64,000 bases of DNA from an uncultured bacterium (GCA_937910695.1 CALEMW010000068.1:33243-97242), one strand, 5' to 3'. Numbered from the stretch's first letter, positions 23,378-31,543 are shown. Made by a program: numbers and translations. The notes: generated by a model from the sequence alone, not told the origin.

Positions 23378-24243
23378 GACGCACCCCCGGAGTGGGGGGC
23401 CATGCCCAGCTTCTCCACGGCGTAGGACTCCCGCACAGGCAGGCCCTCGATGGTCCGCCACTGCTTCCACAGCTCGAGCAGGAACATCTTGACCATGTAG
23501 CGCGTGGCATCCAGGTGCCGGTGCTTGTCGTCCCGGCCCCAGGGCGCCGGCCCGCCGGTGCCCCCGCAGTTCCAGCACTCCACCTCCTTGCCCTTCTCCT
23601 CCGTCTTGCCGTCCTCACCCTTGATGATGCCCTTACGCCGGCCCGTTCCTCCGCAGCCCATGCACAATGCCACCATCTGATGCTGCCGGCGGTGCTTGCG
23701 GCCGTCGTAGACCTTCTTCCAGGCGTCGTTGGCCTTCGTCAGGCAGCCGCCCATAACATACAAGACCTTGGCCTTGCGCTTGGGGTCGTAGTCGGCCCGC
23801 TGGCCCTTGAACCTCCTGTCGGCCTGGCCCACGGTGCCCTTGCCCTGGCAGACAGAACACTTGTTGCCAGGCTTGCCGCCGCAGAAGGGGCAGTTCTTGA
23901 CCACCACCTTCAGGCCCATCCAGCTCCAGAGCTGCGAGGCCGTCTCGCACTTCTCGATGTTGATCTCCGCCACCAAGAAGGCGCTGATGGCCGGCCCGAT
24001 GCCCAGCTGCGCATCCAGCCACTCCTTCCAGATGGGGATCCCTTTCAGGATCCGCTTCATGGCCTTGAGGGAGGACTTCTCCAGCACCTCCAGGCCATTC
24101 CCCATCCCCTCGAAGAACACCTTGTCAGCGTCGTCGAGGACCACCTCATCGGTGGTGTTCCTGTTTCCGCTTTGAATGCGCAGCTTCTGGAGATCCTGAA
24201 ATCCCCTGTACATCATCCGCAGCTTTGTCATTTCTGGCGTCAT
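23374..24243 (-). CDS. HhH protein like IS110 C-domain with DnaJ-type zinc repeats
   Basis: A 289-residue protein starting at the ATG at 24243 after AGGAGG. LGIGPAISAFLVAEINIEKC, then SQLWSWMGL resembles the helix-hairpin-helix domain of IS110/IS116/IS902 transposases (GiGp..A..llaEig....f.s..qL.aylGL). Inserted after it are four CxxCxGxG-like repeats (CPFCGGKPG, CSVCQGKGT, CMGCGGTGR, CWNCGGTGG) as in the zinc centre of DnaJ. I see no DEDD catalytic domain of IS110 enzymes. It is probably a domesticated DNA/RNA-binding protein. The repeat array 24362-25284 lies immediately upstream of its promoter. Confidence 0.55.
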   Translation of the reverse strand: MTPEMTKLRMMYRGFQDLQKLRIQSGNRNTTDEVVLDDADKVFFEGMGNGLEVLEKSSLKAMKRILKGIPIWKEWLDAQLGIGPAISAFLVAEINIEKCETASQLWSWMGLKVVVKNCPFCGGKPGNKCSVCQGKGTVGQADRRFKGQRADYDPKRKAKVLYVMGGCLTKANDAWKKVYDGRKHRRQHQMVALCMGCGGTGRRKGIIKGEDGKTEEKGKEVECWNCGGTGGPAPWGRDDKHRHLDATRYMVKMFLLELWKQWRTIEGLPVRESYAVEKLGMAPHSGGAS

Positions 24244-24317
24244 GGTACAACCTCCTGTGTGCACGAAAATGTATAGTGGGTGACTAGTGTCATAGTCGTG
24301 CTGCCTATAACCCTTTG

Positions 24318-24345
24318 CTTATAGCTAAAAAGGCGCCTGTATAAG
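24318..24345 (-). promoter_or_regulatory. Phage-type promoter (partial match)
   Basis: GCTATAAGC on the complement, overlapping the U-tract of the terminator at 24326; about 75 nt leader to the ATG at 24243. The -35-like half is weak. Confidence 0.45.
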
Positions 24346-24351
24346 CGCGCC
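24326..24351 (-). terminator. Intrinsic terminator after the repeat array
   Basis: Complement: GGCGC, 10-nt loop, GCGCC, TTTTTAGC. Its position means leftward transcription through the array would end here. Confidence 0.65.
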
Positions 24352-24361
24352 AACTTTTTAA

Positions 24362-25284
24362 GGGTGTCCCGCAGCGTATGGCTCGCTATCGTCATTTGGG
24401 TGTCTGGGATCAGAAGGCTCGCTTGTGCATCTCGTGTGTACAAGTAATCTTGGCTCGCCCGTCCTTTCGGGGTGACTGATCGAAATGGGGCTCGCTTCGT
24501 TGATATAGGGTTTCTCAGCACCTATGGCTCGCTTCGCATGTAGGGGTGTCTGCTCACATTCGGCTCGCTCGTAGTGCATGGTTGTCCTGAGACCGTAAGC
24601 TCGCTGCCCACGGAGGGGTGTCCAGTTGATTGTGGCGCGCTCTGATGAGCGGGTGTCAAATATGATATGGCGCGCTTCTCGTGAAGGGGTGTCTTGTTGT
24701 TCGAGGCACGCTGGGCTTGTGAGTGCGTACAACGTCAAGTGGCTCGCTATATATGTCAGGGTGTCTATATCACTTGGGCTCGCTTTTCTCCGGGTGTCTT
24801 GGAGGTTTACGGCTCGCTAACGTTCAAAGGGTGACCAGCCTGGATAGGCTCGCTCTCTTGTACGGGGTGTCTATACGCTTTAGGCCCGCTCTCCTGGGAG
24901 GGTATCTCGATATGAGGCTCGCTTCGACCTTTAGGGTGTCCAGATCTGAGTGGCCCGCCGTTTGTTTCGGGTGTCACCTATACTCAGGCTCGCTGATGTA
25001 GCTAGGGTGTCTCGTCGAGATTCGGCTCGCTTCCTGTTCAAGGGTTATCTGCGCCACAAGGCTCGCTCATCGAAGAAGGGTGTCCAGTGTAGCTCGGCTC
25101 GCTGTTTAGTCTCGGGTGCACCACCGTTCTATGGCTCGCTCAACGGGTCGGGGTGTCCTTGTCAGAATGGCTCGCTGTGGTGTCTGGGGTGTCCATCTAG
25201 GTCAGGCGCGCAGTCTCGGTAAGGGTGTCTTTCCACGGGCGGCTCGCATAAGGATCTAGGGTGTCTCACCGTCTACGGCTTAAC
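24362..25284. repeat. Alternating two-box repeat array, 18-bp phase
   Basis: Two short boxes alternate in one orientation: GGGTGTC (A) and GGCTCGCT (B), separated by variable, seemingly unique sequence of 10-11 nt. I count 26 A and 26 B boxes, from A at 24362 to a degenerate B at 25277, and 41 of 51 start-to-start steps are exactly 18 bp (the rest are 15-19). A few boxes are degenerate (for example GTGTGTA at 24434, GGTTGTC at 24580, GGCACGCT at 24705). There is no conserved reading frame and no inverted copies. The array sits between the stop of the gene at 25273 and a leftward terminator, so it may be transcribed as RNA. It is neither a standard CRISPR (spacers too short) nor simple tandem repeats. 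Function unknown. Confidence 0.9.
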
Positions 25285-25617
25285 CCTCACAGGAGGACAG
25301 AGCTGCGTCAAGTGCGCCTCCTCCCGAAAATGCCTCTTCAGCCAGGCCCTCCCACAAAGGGGGCCGGCCAGGACACGCACGGTGTCCTTTATCTCCTCAG
25401 CACCATCCCGCAAGGCCTGAGCATAGTTGCCCAACCTCACCGCGCGACGCAGCGCGCCCTCAGCGTCCTCCTGGGGCAGGTCCTCCTCCTCGATGTCCCT
25501 CAAGATCAAGGCCCGCTCCTCTTCGAGAAGGCCGATGAGCTCGAAGTCACTCATCGGTTGAGTTGGGCCTGTCTCCAACTTGGTGCTGAACAGGTCCATC
25601 GGGTCCTTTTTTGCCAT
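25273..25617 (-). CDS. Hypothetical protein, 114 aa
   Basis: Not recognised. Acidic helical N-terminus (FELIGLLEEERALILRDIEE), basic C-terminus. Its stop codon touches the last box of the repeat array. Confidence 0.55.
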   Translation of the reverse strand: MAKKDPMDLFSTKLETGPTQPMSDFELIGLLEEERALILRDIEEEDLPQEDAEGALRRAVRLGNYAQALRDGAEEIKDTVRVLAGPLCGRAWLKRHFREEAHLTQLCPPVRVKP

Positions 25618-25705
25618 TTTGATGCCTCACGTTGATGACGATGAAGGTCACGATGCCTCCAAGAATCATCGCACAGAGGGCCAGGTTGCCCAAGAGGTCG
25701 AGCAT
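25547..25705 (-). CDS. Small membrane protein, 52 aa
   Basis: ATG at 25705 overlaps the upstream stop. MLDLLGNLALCAMILGGIVT continues into FIVINVRHQ: one transmembrane helix, then a charged tail. It overlaps the next gene by about 70 nt, which is long, but start context and hydrophobicity favour a real gene. Confidence 0.5.
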   Translation of the reverse strand: MLDLLGNLALCAMILGGIVTFIVINVRHQNGKKGPDGPVQHQVGDRPNSTDE

Positions 25706-26007
25706 CAACTTTCTTCTCCTGCCAACAGCAGCTCCATCAGCGGGCGCACAATCTGCGCGACCCTGATGAGCTCGGAGAAGTCCTTGATGAAGAAGTCATG
25801 GTTTTCAAAAACCACGTCCACGCAGAGGTAATACCTCTCGCCATCCTCGTGCTTGTAGAGATCGAACCCGAAGAACTCACCCCCGGTAATGTGCATGTAC
25901 CCGTGGTCACTCACAATCTTCTGCCAATCCTTGTCCTCATCCTGTTCTTCCCAGGGGTGCGCGACGGCCACCACCCGGCCCTGTTCATCAATTTGGTATG
26001 CCTTCAT
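25705..26007 (-). CDS. Hypothetical protein, 100 aa
   Basis: Not recognised. Beta-rich (GRVVAVAHPWEEQDED, GERYYLCVDVVFENHDFF) with a helical C-terminus (LIRVAQIVRPLMELLL). Confidence 0.55.
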   Translation of the reverse strand: MKAYQIDEQGRVVAVAHPWEEQDEDKDWQKIVSDHGYMHITGGEFFGFDLYKHEDGERYYLCVDVVFENHDFFIKDFSELIRVAQIVRPLMELLLAGEES

Positions 26008-26252
26008 CCTTCATCTCCTCCTGGGTCTTGGATCTTCCCTTTATCAGGGGCCCAGATCAACTTGGGGTTGCGCACGAAGGGACTGCGCCACATCTCGGGC
26101 TCGTCCGCCGGGTCGAGAATCACACACCAGGCCGTCTTGCCTGACAAGACGTTCTGGTACTCATAGATGGCCAAGGGCGGGTCGTCCTCCTTGTAGACGC
26201 CGTTGTTGTCCACCATCTCCTGCACGGTGCTCCTGTCTGTGTAGGTGGCCAT
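26004..26252 (-). CDS. Hypothetical protein, 82 aa
   Basis: Not recognised. Contains LAIYEYQNVLSGKTAWCVIL. Overlaps the next gene by four bases. Confidence 0.5.
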   Translation of the reverse strand: MATYTDRSTVQEMVDNNGVYKEDDPPLAIYEYQNVLSGKTAWCVILDPADEPEMWRSPFVRNPKLIWAPDKGKIQDPGGDEG

Positions 26253-26654
26253 CTAGTCCTCCCTCCTGCTCTCGTCGAGCACCGCCTGGACGTGCTCAAG
26301 GCACTTCAAACCCTTGCCCCCAACGTGCCAGCTGGTGATCTGGCTCGGGAGCTTGCCCGCGTCACCGAGGTAGGCACGCCCGTTCTTCCAGTTGTAGACC
26401 CAGGCCATCGTCCCGTCGTCGAACAGGATATCCCACTCGACGTCCGTCTTGTGGTCGCTCGACCCGGGCCCGGGGGGGCCGAAAAGACCCACCAGGCGGT
26501 CAAAACTGGCCTTCACCTCCCCCACCAAGCCCCCATCGGGGAAAGGCAGCTCCCCATCGTTGTGGGTCTTGTAGCCCGGGGGCTTCATGTAGTCCTCGGC
26601 GAGCAAGCTCTTCGTCGAGAGCTCGCTGGGGGGCACAATTCGCGTTTTCGCCAT
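26253..26654 (-). CDS. Hypothetical protein, 133 aa
   Basis: Not recognised. VEWDILFDDGTMAWVYNWKN and a GRAYLGDAG segment suggest a small beta-rich domain. First gene behind promoter 26681. Confidence 0.55.
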   Translation of the reverse strand: MAKTRIVPPSELSTKSLLAEDYMKPPGYKTHNDGELPFPDGGLVGEVKASFDRLVGLFGPPGPGSSDHKTDVEWDILFDDGTMAWVYNWKNGRAYLGDAGKLPSQITSWHVGGKGLKCLEHVQAVLDESRRED

Positions 26655-26667
26655 AATCTTCTCCTCG

Positions 26668-26955
26668 TTAATGTACCCCCCTTATACCGAAGAGTTGGGG
26701 GTCTTGTACGAACGCCTCCTTCTGCTTGTGGGAGAGCTGCTTGATACCGCATTCCAGCTTTTGGGCGGCGGAGCGGGTATCAGGCAGCTTCGAGACCCAC
26801 TCCAGCACGACAGGGCGCTGCCCTCGAAGGGCCTTGGCGCCGCCGGCGAGCTCGCCGTTGTGCTGGCGGATCCTGCGCGCCACGTCCTGGGACACCCCAC
26901 AGTAGAGGTGGCCTCTGGACGTCCGGACGATGTAGGTGAACCAGCCCGCGGGCAT
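26668..26955 (-). CDS. GIY-YIG nuclease, YhbQ-like, 95 aa
   Basis: TYIVRTSRGHLYCGVSQDVA, then RRIRQHN, is the GIY-YIG core with the catalytic arginine. ALRGQRPVVLEWVSK and a C-terminal ECGIKQLSHKQKEAFV match the stand-alone YhbQ/UPF0213 subfamily. Function in the family is a small structure-specific or repair endonuclease. Length is typical. Confidence 0.85.
   Translation of the reverse strand: MPAGWFTYIVRTSRGHLYCGVSQDVARRIRQHNGELAGGAKALRGQRPVVLEWVSKLPDTRSAAQKLECGIKQLSHKQKEAFVQDPQLFGIRGVH
26681..26708 (-). promoter_or_regulatory. Phage-type promoter inside the GIY-YIG gene end
   Basis: Complement: CAAGA, 15 nt, TATAAG, overlapping the last codons of the GIY-YIG gene and 27 nt before the ATG at 26654. 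Confidence 0.6.
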
Positions 26956-27567
26956 CTACGGGGTCTTGGAGGGGGGCCGGGCCGCGGGTGAGGTAGTTGG
27001 GGCCCTGGAGGGCAGGGCCGCGGGGGTCCTGGAGGCCTTCAGCAGTGAGACCTCGTGGATCAGCTTGTTCTGGGTGTCCACCATCGTCTTGAAGTTGGTG
27101 GCCTGCTTGACGGACCACAACCAACCACCGCCCAGGACGGTCAGGAGGCTGATGAGGGCGAGGACGAAGGAGATCTTCTCCTTCAGCAGCTTGTACCAGG
27201 GCTGCGCGGACGTCTCGACGTCCGGCGGGGGGCCGGGGACCATCTCCAGCTCCCCCTCACTACTCACGTGGGCACGAATGGGGTCCATCTCGTCCACCAC
27301 AGCGCCCAGAACTTCATCCAGAATCTTGTGGCGCGCGTTGCAGTCTTCCTCCCTGATGTACTTCTTCAGGGCATCTGCAAGATCCTCAAGATTCTTGTTG
27401 ACTCTGTCCAGCTTCTTGTGGGCGACCGCGTTGCTCTTCACCAACCACTTCAGGTAGTGAGTCGCGTGGAGGGCCCATGAACGCAAGAGGCCTCCTTCCG
27501 GCCCAGATCCTTCAGGGATGGGCGGGAAGGGTAACTCTTCCGGGCGGATATCTTCACTGTCGGACAC
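26956..27567 (-). CDS. Single-pass membrane protein with coiled coil, GTG start
   Basis: GTG at 27567 overlaps the upstream cupin gene by 14 nt. Helical residues 30-95 (AHKKLDRVNKNLEDLADAL), one transmembrane helix at about 132-152 (FVLALISLLTVLGGGWLW), and a Pro/Ala/Ser-rich tail. Holin-like topology is possible but not specific. Confidence 0.55.
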   Translation of the reverse strand: MSDSEDIRPEELPFPPIPEGSGPEGGLLRSWALHATHYLKWLVKSNAVAHKKLDRVNKNLEDLADALKKYIREEDCNARHKILDEVLGAVVDEMDPIRAHVSSEGELEMVPGPPPDVETSAQPWYKLLKEKISFVLALISLLTVLGGGWLWSVKQATNFKTMVDTQNKLIHEVSLLKASRTPAALPSRAPTTSPAARPPSKTP

Positions 27568-28231
27568 CGGGGTACCCCTTTATAGGTGGTGAGCCGATAG
27601 CTAGATATCGGCAATCCTTCAACGCTTCAGCAGCATGCACCACCCCAGGCCCCACGCTGCGCGCCTGCGCAGCTGACAGAGCCGTAGACCGGACTACTCC
27701 GCCCTCTTCCACGTCCAACCGCATTGCACCTGCCAACATCAGGAAAAGCTCTGTCTCCTTTTTGTGATCGTGGGGGGGAACGTAGGCTCCCTTGGACATC
27801 CAGACAAGTTGGATCGCGAACTCGTGGTTGACGTACAGCTCCACCCCGACGCATGTCCCCTTGGTGACGTTGTAGTGGATCGTCTCCCGTTCCGGGACAG
27901 GTTTACCTCCCATGGACATGACCAGCTTGTCCAGCTGGTGCAAGCCGTCCTCCATCACACGGCAGAACAGGTTGGCGACGCCCGGATTCTCCAACACCCG
28001 GAGATTTTCGGGAAGCTCGGGCAGGCCTACGGGTGTCAGTGCACCCTCATCTGAGAGGTCCGAATCCTCAAGGGAGGAGTCACTTACAGGAGACAACTGG
28101 TTCATTTCTTCCTCTCCACCCCCATCCTCGCGCTTCTCCGGCTCAGTTCGTCTGCTCATGGCGATCTCTAGTGCACCGGCGGGCTCGCATGTGAACTCCT
28201 CCGTCGAGTAAATTACCTCGAGGGCCATCAT
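27554..28231 (-). CDS. Cupin-domain protein, 225 aa
   Basis: An N-terminal acidic disordered region is followed by a cupin: VPPHDHKKETELFLMLAGAM has the HxHx(3)E metal motif (His, His, Glu), and SVGPGVVHAAEAL the second motif with its histidine. The family covers sugar isomerases, dioxygenases and binding proteins; the substrate is unknown. Single upstream gene with a host-like rather than phage-type promoter region. Confidence 0.7.
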   Translation of the reverse strand: MMALEVIYSTEEFTCEPAGALEIAMSRRTEPEKREDGGGEEEMNQLSPVSDSSLEDSDLSDEGALTPVGLPELPENLRVLENPGVANLFCRVMEDGLHQLDKLVMSMGGKPVPERETIHYNVTKGTCVGVELYVNHEFAIQLVWMSKGAYVPPHDHKKETELFLMLAGAMRLDVEEGGVVRSTALSAAQARSVGPGVVHAAEALKDCRYLAIGSPPIKGYPGVRQ

Positions 28232-28286
28232 ACACGCTACCCCATGCAGCAGGAAAGGCCCTCAGTCAACCTCAAGTGTAGCATGG

Positions 28287-28310
28287 CTAAAAGGGGGGCT
28301 TGCGCCCCCC
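28287..28310 (-). terminator. Intrinsic terminator
   Basis: Complement: GGGGGGC GCAA GCCCCCC TTTTAGCC. The 28232-28327 gap otherwise holds TTGAGG/TTGACT-type sequence that may be a host-type promoter of the cupin gene. Confidence 0.85.
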
Positions 28311-28327
28311 AGAACAGCTTCAACACC

Positions 28328-28657
28328 TCAGTCCCAGAAGTGGCCCCACCACAAGAACAGCATGTAGCGCATCTGCTCCACTTCAATCTCCTCGTCCTCC
28401 CCCCAGGACGCCTGCTCCGCCTCCGGGAGCGTGCACATCTCCTCCTTGATGCTCTTGTCCAGCCAGAAGCAGATGTGCTCGAGAATGCCCTTCCACTGCT
28501 CCAAGGACAGGTCCAGAGGGTACGAGTGGACGCGCGCCCGGAAATCCTCCAGCGCGTGCAAGATGATCTGGTCCAACATCGTGTTGGGGGCCCAGTAGTC
28601 GCTGCCCTCCGTCGCGATGTTGCACACCCCTGTGTCGTTGTTCACGTAGGCCAGCAT
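28328..28657 (-). CDS. Hypothetical protein, 109 aa
   Basis: Start at the ATG at 28657 (MLAYVNNDTGVC) after AGGAGG. Helical, aromatic (EQWKGILEHICFWLDKSI). Last gene before the terminator. Not recognised. Confidence 0.55.
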   Translation of the reverse strand: MLAYVNNDTGVCNIATEGSDYWAPNTMLDQIILHALEDFRARVHSYPLDLSLEQWKGILEHICFWLDKSIKEEMCTLPEAEQASWGEDEEIEVEQMRYMLFLWWGHFWD

Positions 28658-28658
28658 C

Positions 28659-29129
28659 TCATTTCCTCCTGATGGCTCCGTTGAGCGCCTCTTGCACGTC
28701 CCGCCGGTGCCCTGCCTCGCGGATGTCGTTCTGCTTGTCCTTGAGGAACTCCAGAAATCTCCGACAGTCCTTGTCGGAGATGTACACAATCACCCCCGGG
28801 AACCTGGAGAGGCGCCGGTAGTTGCGCCCTGCGTGCATCTTCTTCGGGGCGGCCTGGAGAAGGGTCAGCACACCACCCACCTGGTGCTCCCAACACGAGA
28901 TGTACCTCTGGGTGCCGAGTTGGAGGCGCACAGAGGGCTCGTTGAGCATCATCATCCCACCCAGGTCAATGTGGTTGTTCTCCGTGTGCTGCACCTTCAG
29001 CACCGCGGCCCCATACCTCTCGGCCATGTAGGCTGTGCGCGCCCGCGCGAAGTGCGGGTGGCACAAAGACGGGGCGTAGGAGGTCTTGGGGACCTTTGAA
29101 TCCTCATATGTCATGTAGATCCACTGCAT
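28659..29129 (-). CDS. Hypothetical protein, 156 aa
   Basis: Start at the ATG at 29129, overlapping the methyltransferase stop. Contains SLCHPHFARARTAYMAERYG, WEHQVGGVLTLLQAAP and FPGVIVYISDKDCRRFLEFL. Possibly functions with the adjacent methyltransferase. Not recognised. Confidence 0.55.
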   Translation of the reverse strand: MQWIYMTYEDSKVPKTSYAPSLCHPHFARARTAYMAERYGAAVLKVQHTENNHIDLGGMMMLNEPSVRLQLGTQRYISCWEHQVGGVLTLLQAAPKKMHAGRNYRRLSRFPGVIVYISDKDCRRFLEFLKDKQNDIREAGHRRDVQEALNGAIRRK

Positions 29130-29776
29130 CAGAACATCCTCCCCAGCCCACGGGACAGGGCCTCCAAGAAGTCGTTGTTCATGCCGTGGATCCTCCGCGT
29201 CTTGGCCTCTGGGAACCTCTCGGTCATCCAGATCATCTCGCGCATGGCCATCCCGACCAGGGAGGGGCCATCCCCGACGAACAAATCGAAGAAGACCCCG
29301 TCGAAGTCCCGTTCCCTGGCCTCCGTGACGTCCGGGAAGTCGTGCCAGTCCATCACCACGACCTCGATGGGGGTGTCCAGCTCGTCCAGAGAGGGCAGGA
29401 CCAGGTCCACAACATCCTGCGACCTCTCCACCACCACGATGTCCTCCACATGCTCCTCGGCGTCCAGGGCGTGGAGGATGAGCCCCAGGCCCAGGCCAGC
29501 CACGAGCACCCGGCCGGAGTAGTACTCCGCGTGCTTCTTCATCATCCACCAGTGGGGCGGGTCATCCACCATCACCGTCTTGCCACCCACCTTCAGCACC
29601 GTGATGGGCAGCCTCTCCACCGCCTCGTACAGCGCATGCTCCTCTCCGTCCGGGTCCGGGACGTGGTACAGCTCGTAGGGGCCCGGCTCGTAGAACTCCG
29701 TCACGACCTCCGCCTCCCCCACCTTCTTGCGGGGGAGGCGGTGGGCTGGGGTCTCCCAGCTACTCAGGCGTTGCAT
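29129..29776 (-). CDS. Class I SAM-dependent methyltransferase-like protein
   Basis: A 215-residue protein started at the ATG at 29776. RVLVAGLGLGLILHAL is the glycine-rich motif I, DIVVVERSQDVVDLVLP supplies the acidic end of beta-2, and FDGVFFDLFVGDGPSL the motif IV region. Layout resembles spermidine-synthase-like Rossmann folds. Target unknown. Overlaps the VVA0879-like gene upstream. Confidence 0.7.
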   Translation of the reverse strand: MQRLSSWETPAHRLPRKKVGEAEVVTEFYEPGPYELYHVPDPDGEEHALYEAVERLPITVLKVGGKTVMVDDPPHWWMMKKHAEYYSGRVLVAGLGLGLILHALDAEEHVEDIVVVERSQDVVDLVLPSLDELDTPIEVVVMDWHDFPDVTEARERDFDGVFFDLFVGDGPSLVGMAMREMIWMTERFPEAKTRRIHGMNNDFLEALSRGLGRMF

Positions 29777-30107
29777 CCGGCACCTCCGGCGCGAAGTCGA
29801 ACACCTCCTGCTCCCCGTCGGGGGAGACCACCACCAGGGGGTTGAGGCGAAAGAGACCCCCGCCGGCGTAGTTGCAGCCGTTGGTGTTGTCGTCACCCTT
29901 CTCCTGGTACTGCTTGCCTTCGAGCCACCTGCCGATGCAGGAGAAGCCCACGGCTGTCTCCGGGGCCCCCGAGTCCTTGAACTCCTGGATGGACTGCACG
30001 CGGGCGCACACGGGGCAGATGAACTTCCACTGCATCGGGTCCTCGCCGAAGCGCTTGCGCATCTCGGCGCCCCACTCGTCCTGGGTCATGCGCTTCTTAC
30101 TCATCAT
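29760..30107 (-). CDS. VVA0879-family protein, 115 aa
   Basis: MTQDEWGAEMRKRFGEDPMQ, WKFICPVC, DSGAPETAVGFSCIGRW and CNYAGGGLFRLNPLVVV match a conserved phage/bacterial small-protein family annotated VVA0879, with likely zinc-binding cysteines. Function unknown. Confidence 0.7.
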   Translation of the reverse strand: MMSKKRMTQDEWGAEMRKRFGEDPMQWKFICPVCARVQSIQEFKDSGAPETAVGFSCIGRWLEGKQYQEKGDDNTNGCNYAGGGLFRLNPLVVVSPDGEQEVFDFAPEVPDATPE

Positions 30108-30348
30108 CGCCTCCGTAGAGCTTCACCTTCTTCAGCGCCGCGAGGTTCACAACACCGACCCCCATCTCCTCAACCACCCGACCCTCCTTGATGGCATCCC
30201 GGACCTCCAGCAGGTTGTCATGGCCGCACTCCGGGCAGATGAAGGACTTCTGATCGTAGTGCGCCACGGCACAGCCCTCGCGGCCGTCGGGGCACGGAGT
30301 GAGCTTTGACTGGAAGCTCGCCCCACACCCGAAGCATTTAATCTGCAT
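30097..30348 (-). CDS. Zinc-ribbon protein, 83 aa
   Basis: Start at the ATG at 30348 (MQIKCFGCGASF). CFGC, C...C and CPEC form a zinc ribbon, followed by a helix and a LKKVKLYGGDDE end. Function unknown. Confidence 0.55.
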   Translation of the reverse strand: MQIKCFGCGASFQSKLTPCPDGREGCAVAHYDQKSFICPECGHDNLLEVRDAIKEGRVVEEMGVGVVNLAALKKVKLYGGDDE

Positions 30349-31012
30349 CACGGTCCTCCAAGATCTCCTTCTTCTGCTCGGCGATGTCGAACTCCTCCTC
30401 GCCGCAGACGGTGCAGGTCCAGGGGGTGTAGGTCTTGTGGATCGCATCCACCAGCAGCATCGCCGCGAGCACCACCTCCTTGGGGTATTCACTGCCCCCC
30501 ATCTCACCGTCGGGATCTCCGTACTCGTCGTCGAGGTTCTCGTAGATGGGCTCGAGGATGCCGAGGTGGTTCACCTCGTCCCCCATCTTCGTGCGCCGCC
30601 AGGCGTAGACCGTGATCTTGTCCGGCAGCTCCTCGATCTCCTTGTAGGTCATCCCGTCCATCATCTCGCCGACCGCCTCCGCCGGGTCCTCGTGAGACAG
30701 GCGCTCCTCGTCCTTGCTGACCGAGAAGAAGGTGGGCGGATCGGGCTCCACCTCGGGGGCGTCCCAGGGGCTCTCCCTGAAGTCCTCGTTGTCACCGTGG
30801 AGCTCCTTGCGGATCTTCATGGCCGACTCCCAGTCCGAGGGGAACAAAACACAGTTCACCTCCTCCAGATCCTTGAACCCCCCTCTGACCGCCTCCATCG
30901 CGAAGACCAGGTAGACGTCCCTCTTCTTGAGGTCCAACCAGATGAAGTCGTCCACGATGGACGACCAGATGGCGTAGTTGCCATTCGGCTGCTGGATGAT
31001 TTGCCTACCCAT
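30338..31012 (-). CDS. Hypothetical protein, 224 aa
   Basis: Start at the ATG at 31012. Alpha/beta N-terminus (DDFIWLDLKKRDVYLVFAME), acidic middle, helical LAAMLLVDAIHKTY and a C-terminal CTVC pair. Not recognised. Confidence 0.55.
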   Translation of the reverse strand: MGRQIIQQPNGNYAIWSSIVDDFIWLDLKKRDVYLVFAMEAVRGGFKDLEEVNCVLFPSDWESAMKIRKELHGDNEDFRESPWDAPEVEPDPPTFFSVSKDEERLSHEDPAEAVGEMMDGMTYKEIEELPDKITVYAWRRTKMGDEVNHLGILEPIYENLDDEYGDPDGEMGGSEYPKEVVLAAMLLVDAIHKTYTPWTCTVCGEEEFDIAEQKKEILEDRDAD

Positions 31013-31484
31013 TGTCCCTCTCCTTGGCCGCGCGGCGCTTACCCACCTCCAGCAGGAACTTGTACACACGCTCCTCCCCATCGCTCAGCTCCTGGTCCCG
31101 CTGACGCCACTGCTGCATCAGCTCGGGAATCATGTCGCCGGGGATCATGACGGGCAGGCCCACCATGCTCTTCTTCTCCTCCTTGTGCCACAGCTCGTGG
31201 GACTGCCTCAAAGCCGTGTCCAGGGCGCCCTCGGGCGGGTCGGGCCAGTAGTTCTCCCCCTCCTCGATGCTGTAGGGCTTGTCGGAAGGGTGGGGGTTCG
31301 GGACGATGCCGAAGTGGGGCATCATCCCGGAGCAGCCGTCGAACAGCACCAGCGTGCTGAAGAAGGCCCCGCTCAGCTTCTCCTTGATGCCGGGAAGCCC
31401 CGCGTGCTCCCAATACTCGAAGATGCCCCGCAGATGATCGTAGAACTTCTGCGTGCACTCCTCATTCGTGAACTCTCGTGACAT
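31005..31484 (-). CDS. Hypothetical protein, 159 aa
   Basis: Start at the ATG at 31484 (MSREFTNEECTQKFYDHL). Contains a RQSHELWHKEEKKSMVGLP helix; HELWH is HExxH-like but lies in a charged, non-buried context, so it is not called a protease. Not recognised. Confidence 0.55.
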   Translation of the reverse strand: MSREFTNEECTQKFYDHLRGIFEYWEHAGLPGIKEKLSGAFFSTLVLFDGCSGMMPHFGIVPNPHPSDKPYSIEEGENYWPDPPEGALDTALRQSHELWHKEEKKSMVGLPVMIPGDMIPELMQQWRQRDQELSDGEERVYKFLLEVGKRRAAKERDNG

Positions 31485-31515
31485 TGCAAACCTCCGTGTG
31501 GTTGGTATTGCTCTG

Positions 31516-31543
31516 CTTATAGCGGTCTGAGAGCTAAAAATCG
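31516..31543 (-). promoter_or_regulatory. Phage-type promoter (partial match)
   Basis: GCTATAAGC on the complement about 30 nt before the ATG at 31484; weak -35-like half. Confidence 0.45.

Noticed and set aside
24723..25222. Protein-coding reading of the repeat array (ORFs of about 90 residues)
   Set aside because: Indels in the phase (15-19 bp steps) break any frame and no periodic peptide is preserved, so these ORFs are by-products of the composition.
24362..25284. CRISPR array reading of the alternating repeats
   Set aside because: Spacers are 10-11 nt and the repeats are 7-8 nt in two alternating types; no cas gene or leader is nearby.
31005..31484. HELWH in this protein as a metallopeptidase
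   Set aside because: The motif is in a highly charged surface-like helix (SHELWHKEEKK) with no third ligand or hydrophobic context.
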